A DNA stretch of 10,006 bases, taken from NCBI GenBank assembly GCA_028565715.1, contig JAOXYC010257229.1, positions 1 to 10,006 on the forward strand, written 5' to 3'. The DNA is from Phoronis pallida. Lineage: Eukaryota; Phoronida; Phoronidae. The position numbers and the translations under genes were made by a program. How positions within the stretch are numbered: the stretch's first letter is position 1; each line of letters starts with the position of its first letter. Shown here piece after piece: positions 1-7,965 of this stretch. The notes beneath the pieces were generated by a model. The model did not search any database. It worked only from the letters and a program-made list of their open reading frames with translations, and was not told the DNA's origin.

Positions 1-236
1 TCGATTCACAATACTGTTCATATCTAGCAGTTGACATTGTCCAATCTCTCTGTTCATAGCACGATATCCAGCTTGCTTAATATAGTATACCTACGCCCAA
101 AAATCAGCGCAAGCTCACATGCGCTGCTGTCTAACAGAATCCACCATTTCTGAAGAGGCCGTCTGACCGAGAAGTCTTTTAATACTTTCGCCTTTTAAAA
201 AAGTGAGTAAACTAACCGACTAGGAGTCAAACAACT
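1..236. other. 3' flank of bZIP paralogue 1, no gene seen
   Basis: No coding exon is recognised. The only local structure is a 7-bp perfect inverted repeat (105-111 with 120-126, stem CAGCGCA, 8-nt loop), which is too short to name. Confidence 0.5.
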
Positions 237-242
237 TTTATT
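237..242 (-). promoter_or_regulatory. Polyadenylation signal of bZIP paralogue 1
   Basis: The plus-strand TTTATT is AATAAA on the coding strand, about 53 nt past the TAA stop. This gives a short 3' UTR, with cleavage expected around 210-230. It is the only canonical hexamer this close to the stop. Confidence 0.6.
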
Positions 243-294
243 TTAAAGATGCAACCAGTCGAATGAATATATTCAGTGCTATGCTATTAGTTGT

Positions 295-3006
295 TTAACA
301 GACCGAAGTTTGGTTATTATCAAAGTTGTCTTTAAACGATGAGGATTCTTCTCCATTCAAGAACTCGATTGCACAGTCGTCATTGAAGCCTTCAATGTAC
401 TTATACAAATCATCAGAATCGAGGGGGATTGTTGTGAAAACGTCCGCCACCTGACTTGATGGCGCTGCTGTCGTAGTCACCATTGAAGATGCACATGACT
501 CTATATGATTAGCCCACGTCTGGCGAAGCTGTCTATTTTCATTTTTATATTGGCTGACTTGAAATTTCAAAACGACGTTTTCTGACCGTAGACTAAAGAT
601 TTCCTGAAAGTGAAAGACATTGAAAATAATTCAATTATTAGATAATTTATTTGAAGAAAATATCTAAAAAAGTGGAGGATCAACCAATTCCATCAGTCAT
701 CGTTAGAGTGCGCCACTCCGTGGTGAACCACAGCCGTGAGAAATGGTCGAGACACATGTGTACCCTGTCACTTCATTGTTCCAAAGATATATTTCTTAAC
801 GTTATACATTGCTACTAACGAACGTGAAATTATCAACTATTGAATGTCAGAATGAGGTGATTGCGTTGGATTTTTCACAAATTTCATCCTTACATTCATC
901 TGAACGAATAACATGCCCGTAGCCAGGTATTAAATTGGGTGGGTGCGAATCCCCAGGAAGTGGACCAAAGATTGGCGGTTCAGTCATCAGTACCATACTA
1001 ATTGTTTGACAAAATACAGTGCGACTTTAAAAGAAAAAAAACACGCAGTTGCCGATAGCTACGGGCGCATGCATTGATACTAATATCGACCCTTCGTATT
1101 GAGTTAGTCGGACTTTTTGGAAAATAAGAATATGAGTTATAGATTCGTGCCGTTTTTAATTTCTTTTTCAATTCCGTTCCCGTATGATCGCAAGCAAGCA
1201 ACTTCCAACATACCGACTACGCACGTGCAGTCGATTGGACCTCCATGAAATGACAGGCGTCTATGAGGCTAGAAAGCACAAATTCAGGAACCGGTGAATT
1301 TAATTTCGGTGCATATGACGTCTAATAATTTGGTTTGATTGGGCCGCGAACCCTCGGTCGGTTTTTTGAAAAAAATTGTGTTTGGTTGTGCTGACCCTCG
1401 GTCGGGTGTTTGGTTTTTATTTTTTGTATTTGGTTGGCGTTCACACCCACCGCACCCCCCCCTGGCTACGGGCCTGGAATAAGTACCTTCGTTTCTTCTG
1501 GAAATCTCTATGACAGGTGGCCAATGTGACTTGATGAAATATCTCGACGGGCCACCAATATAACTGAGATCAACTGTAACGTATTAACATCGTGTTTTCG
1601 ATAAAAAAACGAAGCTAGTAACAAGAATTGGCAACGAAAAATGATCAAATTGTGTAAAAGAAAGGGGTGAAAACGTCGTATTTCAGTAATAGATAAGTTA
1701 CATTCTTCAGTAGCGAGTGTACTAATTAAATACATGTAGTAATAATTTAATGGTTCAACAGCTCCGAACGTAACTCTATAGACATTTTAGCGTTATGATA
1801 CTTTATCAATAATCTTTCAAAACAGTTTTCACTTCGAAACAGTTTATGTGCGGAGAGAATAAGACTCATGCTGTATGTTATCCGATAAAAGTATGTTTTT
1901 TTACATCAAATCACACAATTCGATGAACTCGCCCGCGCATTCTATACATTTCTTGAAAACTCCACAGCGTGTGTGACAAAGTGAGAGTTTTTCAAAAAGT
2001 AAGTTTTTGGTTTCATGTGAGAAATAGAATCATACACTCGTTATTATCCAGATAACTCACTGAACTTTGTTTGGGTCTTGTTGACCACCTTGAAGCTGTG
2101 TAGAAAACACACACACGGCAATACGAGAAGTGATTCATATGAATAAAGAATGCAGAAAATGGTAAGAAATTCAATTCCTGGCAAAATTCAACACAAGATG
2201 ATATAAAGAAAAGCTCACGGAAGTCGGTGTTGAATTATCTATTACAACACGGACGCAATCAACATGGTGGCCATTGAGTTGCCCTTTAAGGCGATATTGA
2301 TAGCTAGGTTATTCATAGCTTGAAACAATTGTGTAAGCTGATTATTAATATTAGATATGTCTGTTATCAAGTAGTAGTCATTGTTCCGAGATACTAGACC
2401 GTATTTGCATGAACGATCAACCCCTATAATTACGGGGGAATCCCGTGATATTTTATTTAAAGCAGGAACAAACTGCAGATCATACAATTTTGGTTTTATA
2501 CATCTCTGGACTTTTTCATTGTCTAAAATGTGCTGCGGATGAAAACGTCATTTTTAGAATGCCGATATGTTTCTTTTGACAATGTTGAACAAAAAATACT
2601 GTCGTTAAGTAATTCCAGGGACAGGTGGCCCTCAATGCATAAAACACAAAGGGCGATCAATAATCGTATTGAGAATGGTAAAAAACCTTTTTTCTAAGAA
2701 ACTGCTCTCATTGTATATCGAAAGCATGGTTTAAATGCGATCATTTCAGCATCGGTTAATTCTGCTTTAATAATGTCGTTCAAAAAATCCAAAATAACTC
2801 ATATTTCCAATCATAAGTCCAATGTATCCAAACGAACTGACATCTTTAAGCCAACAATATTATACCTCTCTCATATTCTGTTCCTGCTCTTTCTTTTTCG
2901 CTCTATATTTGTTTGACGCTGTTTTCCTTCTGTCCACACTATTCATCCGATCCTGCTTGTCTTGATCATCGTCATACGAATTACTTATAATCTTTGACAA
3001 ACTCAT
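295..3006 (-). CDS. bZIP transcription factor, paralogue 1 (two coding exons: 3006-2866 and 603-295)
   Basis: Predicted 149-aa nuclear DNA-binding protein. Exon 1 (47 codons) holds the basic region: residues 25-38 read D-R-R-K-T-A-S-N-K-Y-R-A-K-K. It ends in GAG followed by the donor gtataa. Exon 2 starts after a pyrimidine-rich acceptor (ctttcactttcag) in the same phase 0. The zipper has Met45, Leu52, Leu59, Tyr66, Leu73 and His80 at successive d positions, with Asn56 and Asn70 at a positions. After Cys84 come a Ser/Thr/Ala linker (85-100), the motif T-I-P-L-D-S-D-D (105-112), an acidic tail and a C-terminal T-S-V-C. The ATG at 3006 is the first in frame after an upstream TGA, and it gives the same 141-bp exon length as paralogue 2. 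A tgtcag acceptor 3 bp upstream could mean a noncoding or short 5' exon. Arg27 replaces the near-invariant bZIP Asn. The basic region is loosely ATF4/CREBL2-like, but no subfamily is assigned. Its tandem partner lies 2.7 kb upstream on the same strand. Confidence 0.85.
912..1476. mobile_element. MITE-like non-autonomous DNA transposon with GAATAA target duplication
   Basis: The ends are inverted copies: CATGCCCGTAGCCAGG at 912-927 and CCTGGCTACGGGCCTG at 1461-1476, 14 of 16 positions matching. The repeat continues weakly inward through a (G/C)CACCCACC-type segment. A perfect 6-bp direct repeat GAATAA abuts both ends (906-911 and 1477-1482), as expected of a target-site duplication. The inside has no transposase frame; it holds a repeated ACCCTCGGTCGG (about 1349 and 1394) and T/G-rich runs. 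The termini resemble the CAGGSSCGTAGCCAGG type common on invertebrate cut-and-paste elements. hAT-like relatives usually make 8-bp duplications, so the superfamily is left open. It sits inside the intron of bZIP paralogue 1. Confidence 0.75.
2242..2532 (-). other. Exon-like open frame in the intron of bZIP paralogue 1, unidentified
   Basis: On the gene's own strand a frame of about 97 codons runs from a plausible acceptor (gttttcatccgcag, then CACATT at about 2532) to a TAA at 2242-2244, followed directly by TAG. Phase 0 at this acceptor matches the donor of exon 1, so it could in principle be an alternative last exon that replaces the zipper. The peptide has no low-complexity bias. It contains S-P-V-I-I-G-V-D, N-N-D-Y-Y-L-I-T-D and a helical-looking N-I-N-N-Q-L-T-Q-L-F segment. 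I do not recognise a family. The only AUGs in frame are late, so it would need an upstream exon. About one open frame of this length is expected by chance in 10 kb of such AT-rich DNA, and the intron of paralogue 2 has no counterpart. Confidence 0.25.
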
Positions 3007-3184
3007 CGTCTGACAAATACGTTTCAGTACTTTTAATCTGTAGCTACGTTTGCCGTGTATATGTCAAACATATGGAGATCAATGAACTATTGAACTAGAT
3101 TGACTTGGGTTTTCCCCACTGCCAGTGTTACGTATATGCTATTTCCAGGTGGTTATGTTATTTTCTGCAGCGCAAATGGTTTCC

Positions 3185-3438
3185 AAAATAACCGTCACTA
3201 GTACAAGGACATACAGGATGCTCTAAGACCAATCATCATAATCGTCTCAGAGGATGCTTAATAAAAAAAAACTTGATATCGTGAATACAGAATTACTGAG
3301 TAAGACAGGAACAGTAAAATAACCGTCACTAGTACAAGGACACACATGATGCTCTAAGACCAATCATCATAATCGTCTCAGAGGATGCTTGATAAAAAAA
3401 ACTTGATATCGTAAATACAGAATTACTGAGTAAGACAG
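3185..3438. repeat. Tandem direct duplication, two ~124-bp units, upstream of bZIP paralogue 1
   Basis: Unit 1 (3185-3308) and unit 2 (3316-3438) both begin AAAATAACCGTCACTAG and end ACTGAGTAAGACAG, separated by 7 bp. They differ by a few substitutions and one A in a homopolymer, so the duplication is recent. It lies about 180-430 bp upstream of the start codon of paralogue 1, in probable promoter or 5' UTR DNA, and would double any binding site within the unit. Confidence 0.9.
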
Positions 3439-4261
3439 ATTAAATTGTTATCTAAGACATTTTCTTGTTATCCTCATAAAATACGAGACATTGACTTAAC
3501 ATAGGGGTCAAGGGCACGGTAATATGCTTTCACTTTCACTTTTAAAAACGTCTTGCTGAATGCTCCTGAAACTGCAACTGGTTTTATCTATTCAGTTATC
3601 TGCATATATTGGGTGATTCTGAGAATAGCGCAGAAAAACCGCCTGCGTAAAAATAATTAAAATCAGACAAAGTCTCTTTAACCACCCCGTATACCGAACG
3701 ATACTCTGATGGATCATAATCGATGAAAACATTTTGCTGAGTGGATTAATGAACTGAAGATTCTACCACGATGGTACACTATTGTTCAATGGCTGATAAA
3801 TAAACTGAAATAGTTTTTTATATAAAATAATTAAAATCTTTATTATGCTTAAAATGACACTGACAGCAAAATACATGCTATTGCTAAAAAGGGTATTACA
3901 CAACATACAAATAACACACAACTATTGATCCATTGCATAACTAAATTCATCATATTGAAATTGGAGCAGGTATTAAGGTAATGTCTATTTCTTTAAAAGT
4001 CCGAATGTATGTCTTCACCATGCACGTGATATGAATACATCCCTTTTAATCAGTTTGTATTGTTTTGAGTCTCCTTTTTTTTACGATATTTTAAAACGTC
4101 TTAATCGATTTCGTGATGTTACTATAATGTCATTTTGATAATTCCAGTTCAGTCCAAGTTACTACTTGATTAATTAAATGTACGTCTTGTAATTTGATCC
4201 AATTAGGATGTCAAAAGTTGATGCCTATTCGAACGCTCGGTTCACTGATGCTACCATATAA
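3439..4261. other. Upstream intergenic DNA of bZIP paralogue 1
   Basis: Apart from the ISRE-like motif at 3526-3543, no exon or repeat is recognised. An AT-rich block at about 3813-3845 contains tatataaaataattaaaat, which could serve as a TATA-like or polyA-like element, but nothing nearby confirms either. Confidence 0.4.
3526..3543 (-). promoter_or_regulatory. ISRE/IRF-like element upstream of bZIP paralogue 1
   Basis: The minus strand reads AAAAGTGAAAGTGAAAGC, two adjacent GTGAAA units that fit the GAAANNGAAA core bound by interferon regulatory factors. It is about 520 bp upstream of the start codon. Function is inferred from the motif only. Confidence 0.35.
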
Positions 4262-4514
4262 GGTGGCCCAAAAATAACTTCTACAACTTCAACGTGACGT
4301 ATTTTCTAAACCGAACTTTCCAAAATGATAAAAGTTTATCCTAATAAGCACACTTACATGTATATTACTAATAAGAAGCAAACATTTCAAAACAAATTTT
4401 GACTTGTCATTTTGGTTTTGCTGCCCTGTCAACAGTTGTGAATTTTCAACGTTTCAGAAAGTACAGTTTAGGAGATATGAGACGTTGAATTTGGAGACGT
4501 TTTTTTGCGCCACC
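4262..4514. mobile_element. Palindromic (foldback/MITE-like) element, 253 bp
   Basis: The left arm starts GGTGGCCCAAAAATAAC. The reverse complement of the right arm starts GGTGGCGCAAAAAAACG, and the two track each other for about 65 bp (both continue through TTCAACGT and a CTAAAC block), roughly 75-80% identical. There is no coding capacity. No clear target-site duplication is visible, so the exact termini and superfamily are uncertain. Confidence 0.65.
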
Positions 4515-5685
4515 CGACATATATCATTCATACAGGCAAACCAATATCACTGAGTTACATTTCATAGTCAACGACAAGAACTACACAAAAATGTAAAGTC
4601 TCCTTGCCTCCTGCTGTTGTGAAACGGGACACTATATATTGCTTTTTGTTGAACAAAAAACTGGCTGTTGTCTTTGCTCTTTGAAATCGTAGTGGTGTTC
4701 GCATCTTGAAGTATGAATGGTCGTCTATCATCTTTTGCAGTGCGCGATGATTTTTTGGTGCCGCAAGCCGTTGTATAGCCGCACATACATGTACATCTAT
4801 AAGATATCCTGGCCGCGAATCACCCCTTTGTGGAGTCCTACCGTGTCCAAACTAACTTGCTAGTCGGATCTTGTTAAAGTAAATTTCACCACGGCTTGAT
4901 AGAGCCGACGTGTCTATATCATTGGCATCAACAACGCTTTCACATGGTTATCGCACCAATTTACACGTTACAAGCAGTCCTTTGTATGTTGGTTGTCTGG
5001 GTGTTTCAGCCGTTTTTCATAGAACATTATACAAGACCTTTGCTGCGGCAGAGAAGAACATCGTGAGACAATGATGAAAAGTTTGCATGAAGACATTCCA
5101 TTCCAAATATATACATGCGTGTTGGGGATTAGTTCATAATAGAATTTATTTATATATATAAAATGTATTTATACTTATGGTATGTTTAGTTTGGATATTT
5201 ACACACATTTGTAAAAATATAAATATCTTTATAACTATATTTTGATGTTGTTGTTGTTTCATCTAAACAAGGTTACGATCGGTGGAATAAATCAAAGATT
5301 TGCTAGGATTTGGGCATAATTTATAGATTTTCTAATTTTTCGGAATAGCCAAAATACTCACTTTTCGTTTTATAATACTAAGATTTAGGGCTTCGTTGTG
5401 TGGGATTCGTGGAGCTTGTAACCAATCGCACTCAACATTCATTCAAATTATTATTTTGTGTGTGCTCAAATGTGGCTTGACAGTTTTACTAAAAGCGCTT
5501 GCCATGCATTTTGTGGAAGCCTTTATCACATGTTTATCTTAACGCGCGCTTTTTGGTAAACTTTATGCAAACGCCTGCAGCTGGTGATAAAAAGGAAGAA
5601 CGATCACGCATGTACACATAACGCGGTCGGACACTTGAAGTGTGCCATTGATAAACGAACTTCCGGAAGGAACTACAATATTGGC
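4515..5685. other. Intergenic DNA between the two bZIP genes, including 3' UTR of paralogue 2
   Basis: No exon can be supported. The part next to 5685 is the 3' UTR of paralogue 2. No AATAAA on the coding strand is found until plus-strand TTTATT at 5145-5150, about 540 nt past the stop, so the UTR is long or a variant signal is used. The stretch 5140-5235 is extremely AT-rich (runs of tatata and aaatata), and a (TTG)n-like run lies at about 5245-5258. Confidence 0.45.
5145..5150 (-). promoter_or_regulatory. Candidate polyadenylation signal of bZIP paralogue 2
   Basis: Plus-strand TTTATT gives AATAAA on the coding strand, the nearest canonical signal downstream of the TAG stop at 5686. The distance of about 540 nt and the AT-rich setting make it only a candidate. 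Confidence 0.3.
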
Positions 5686-7174
5686 CTAACACGCAATGGA
5701 GTTATTGTTCCTAAAATCTTGAAACGACAAGCCCATTCCCCGACTTCCGGCCGATTCAATCGTATATTCATCCTCGTCATATTCAGAGTAGTCGTCATAT
5801 GACGTTTCAAGTCCCAGCATGTCATCGTCATTGGAGTCAAGTGGCACTGACACAAGCACGTCTCGGGTTCCTGTCGAGTTGGTGGTGGCCTTTGATGACA
5901 CGATAGAGCACATGCAATTCCTCAAATGTTCGGCGTAGTTCTCGCGTAACCTTTTCATTTCTGTCTTGTACTGCCTTTCTTTAAACTTCAACACCACATT
6001 TTCAGCTCGCAGGCTGTAAATCTCCTAGAAATAGATTGACAGTAGGGAATGTAATGACTGGCTTAGTTAATGGGAATTTACAGATACTATAAAGCAACAT
6101 CGGCAACAAATCACCTTACTGTTTTATATATAGAAAGGTTTACATGTCCATGGTAAACATCACATCGAGCTTGTAATCAGTCCGAAGCCCCTGGTCCGGA
6201 GGCAGTGGAAGGGGCTGATATCACGTCCCGCAAGAACTTGTTTCAGGCTTTAAGACTAGCTGTGTGAACTGGTGAATCTTAAAACTCCAAACCAAGATAC
6301 TTTTGGTCAATCATTTTCCTTGAAATTTTCTACTGCGGACTGCTTTCACTCTTGTAAGCGAGACGCATAAAACATGACATATTAAGGGCAGATATCGATA
6401 TTCGGCCAACACATGACGTTTTCATTGATGTTTGAGTAATCAGCTGGATTATAAAGTGTTTTATCATACAATGACACGAATTTTAGACAAAATGTACAGG
6501 CATCATGAATGAGATAAAAATCGTTCTCGCAAGAAAATGGAATTATCATTCTGCACAGCCAGTCTGTTATTTTCTCATGCTTTTAAAGTGAAGCAGAGTA
6601 CCACAATTCTTCCAAAAAACGTGCCAACATCGATCGTTCACGATTCATTGACGCTCGTGTTGAAAACAATGTGACTGTACATTTGTGACACACGATTGAC
6701 ACGACTGTGTGCCTTAGCGTTCGATAGTAGTGTGACATTCAATTTCATTTTTTTAGAAAAAGGGAAGGATTGGAGATTTTTTTCAACTGCTAGAAATGCA
6801 AGTGTGCTAAATAAAGGGTTTTTATATAAGAATAAACATTTCTCAAGTTAAATCATAATTGTCAAATTTTCTGTAACATCGACTACATTCCTGACGTCAT
6901 CATTTAGCAATGTTTTTGTGGGAGTTTCATCGGACATATCTCAAAATCATACCATGTGGACTGATGCAACATTTGGCAATGTAAGAAAGCATTCACAGTT
7001 TATGTAAAGATATGCGTGAGCTGTGTGACCTACCTGTCTCATATTTTCTTCTTGAACCCTCTTCTTTGCACGATATTTTAGCGAGGCTTGCTTACGTTTG
7101 TCAGGGGGATTTTGTATATCCGCCTTTTCTTGGCTACGGTCATATATAACTTTCGAAAAATGTTCGCCAATCAT
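5686..7174 (-). CDS. bZIP transcription factor, paralogue 2 (two coding exons: 7174-7034 and 6024-5686)
   Basis: Predicted 159-aa nuclear DNA-binding protein, paralogous to the gene at 295-3006. Exon 1 ends ATGAGACAG|gtaggt. Its basic region (residues 25-38) reads D-K-R-K-Q-A-S-L-K-Y-R-A-K-K. Exon 2 follows the acceptor tttctag|GAG in phase 0. Zipper d positions are Met45, Leu52, Leu59, Tyr66, Leu73 and His80; a positions are Ile49, Asn56, Glu63, Met70 and Tyr77. Downstream are Cys84, a Ser/Thr linker, S-V-P-L-D-S-N-D-D-D (106-115), a Tyr/Asp/Glu-rich acidic stretch (122-137) likely to act as an activation region, and a C-terminal S-I-A-C. The ATG at 7174 is chosen because it yields a 141-bp first exon identical in length to paralogue 1. 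An in-frame ATG at 7300 would add 42 residues, Cys/hydrophobic-rich and with no counterpart in paralogue 1. Arg27 again replaces the invariant Asn. Confidence 0.87.
6025..7033 (-). other. Intron of bZIP paralogue 2 (phase 0, 1009 bp)
   Basis: A GT-AG intron at the same codon boundary as in paralogue 1. No repeat element was found inside. It holds a palindromic CRE (6892-6899). A GC-rich patch at 6183-6215 has an AGCCCCT/AGGGGCT inverted repeat of unknown meaning. No extended nucleotide similarity to the other intron is apparent. Confidence 0.85.
6892..6899. promoter_or_regulatory. Palindromic CRE (TGACGTCA) in the intron of bZIP paralogue 2
   Basis: A perfect TGACGTCA, flanked so that the minus strand reads TGATGACGTCAG. 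It is the classical full site of CREB/ATF-type bZIP dimers and lies about 140 bp downstream of the splice donor. In sequence of this composition about 0.1 such site is expected per 10 kb, so it is suggestive but not proof of function. Confidence 0.35.
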
Positions 7175-7890
7175 CTTATTTTGGAGAGAAGTTTTATTTG
7201 CGCAAGTACGGTTGATATGCAAGAATGTTTGAACTATAAAATGAAAACAAATGCATCTAGGTTGGACTATTTTTAGGTCAGGGGTTTTTCCAAAGGTCAT
7301 TGTATTCTTAGTTGTTGATGCAATTGCCTCTGCAAAAGGTCATCGAGGGACGGTTGTTTATCTTGACATGTTAATCATTATAACTCAATGCAAGTCAAAT
7401 TCCAGCTACCAAGCAAAGTTCAATATATAGGCCCTGCAAAAAATCAAATGAATTAAAATGTTTATCAAATGCCATTTATCGAACTGAAATGCGGCGAAAT
7501 GCGGACATTTTGTTGACCCAGTTTTCGGTTTCCATTTGATGAATAACCCGGGTTGAAAACAGAAGAACAAAAAAGCTTTTGTGCAAAAATTGCATACGGC
7601 GTTTATATATATTCAACCAAATTAGGAATTAACCCATGAAAACTTACTTATGGACAGGTAAGTGTTCGGGATAGTTTCTGCCCGGAGTTTCTGAGCCAAT
7701 TTTGCTTGGGAAGTTCTAGTTTTAATCTACATTGCCCTGCAATCAGTATAATAAACCGATATCACTTGTCAAGATTTGTATATAACATATATCTAGGAAT
7801 GCGTGTTCTCTAATTTAGTGTGTCTGAATAATATACCATCTAAATGCATTTGTCTTCAATTGTCCATGTTTCTCTCTTCGAGCTCGTGTG
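7175..7890. other. Upstream flank of bZIP paralogue 2
   Basis: No separate gene is supported. The part next to 7175 is 5' UTR or upstream coding sequence of paralogue 2. The TATA-like box is at 7602-7611. The remainder to about 7890 shows no recognised repeat, although unrecognisable LINE sequence may begin before 7890. Confidence 0.4.
7602..7611 (-). promoter_or_regulatory. TATA-like box upstream of bZIP paralogue 2
   Basis: The minus strand reads ATATATATAAAC. Transcription would then start near 7575-7580, about 400 nt before the chosen start codon. Several upstream AUGs lie between, so either a 5' UTR intron or leaky initiation would be needed. The assignment is tentative. Confidence 0.3.
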
Positions 7891-7965
7891 ACTTTTTTGG
7901 TTTTTATTCAGCACCGGCGGGTCTCCACTCTACTTATGATTTATAATTCACTCGTTTTATCTCAC

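Larger units (their letters stand above)
604..2865 (-). other. Intron of bZIP paralogue 1 (phase 0, 2262 bp)
   Basis: A GT-AG intron bounded by AGAGAG|gtata at 2865 and ttcag|GAAATC at 604. It separates the basic region from the leucine zipper at exactly the same codon boundary (47/48) as in paralogue 2. It contains a MITE-like element (912-1476) and an open, exon-like frame (2242-2532). Nothing else gene-like is seen; 1480-2240 and 2540-2865 appear to be unstructured AT-rich intron. Confidence 0.85.

Noticed and set aside
105-126. 7-bp hairpin downstream of gene 1 as a terminator or histone-type 3' end
   Set aside because: The sequence does not match the histone stem-loop consensus, and a normal AATAAA signal already serves the gene.
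606-616. ISRE-like GAAAGTGAAAG on the plus strand
   Set aside because: It is the complement of the pyrimidine-rich splice acceptor of gene 1, which explains the sequence fully.
940-955. tRNA B-box-like GGTGCGAATCCCC, a possible SINE or tRNA remnant
   Set aside because: It lies inside the MITE near its inverted terminus, lacks the canonical GGTTC, and no A box or cloverleaf is found.
998-1201. 67-codon frame on the minus strand
   Set aside because: It lies inside the MITE, shows no protein-like motif, and is expected by chance.
1953-1996. Imperfect inverted repeat TTGAAAACTC/GAGTTTTTCAA as a microRNA precursor
   Set aside because: The stem of about 10 bp with a bulge is too short for a precursor hairpin.
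4568-4786. 72-codon minus-strand frame starting at an ATG
   Set aside because: No domain, paralogue or splice support; the length is common by chance in this sequence.
5584-5855. Frames overlapping the last exon of gene 2 on either strand
   Set aside because: They are shadows of the acidic tail coding sequence, which is supported by its paralogue.
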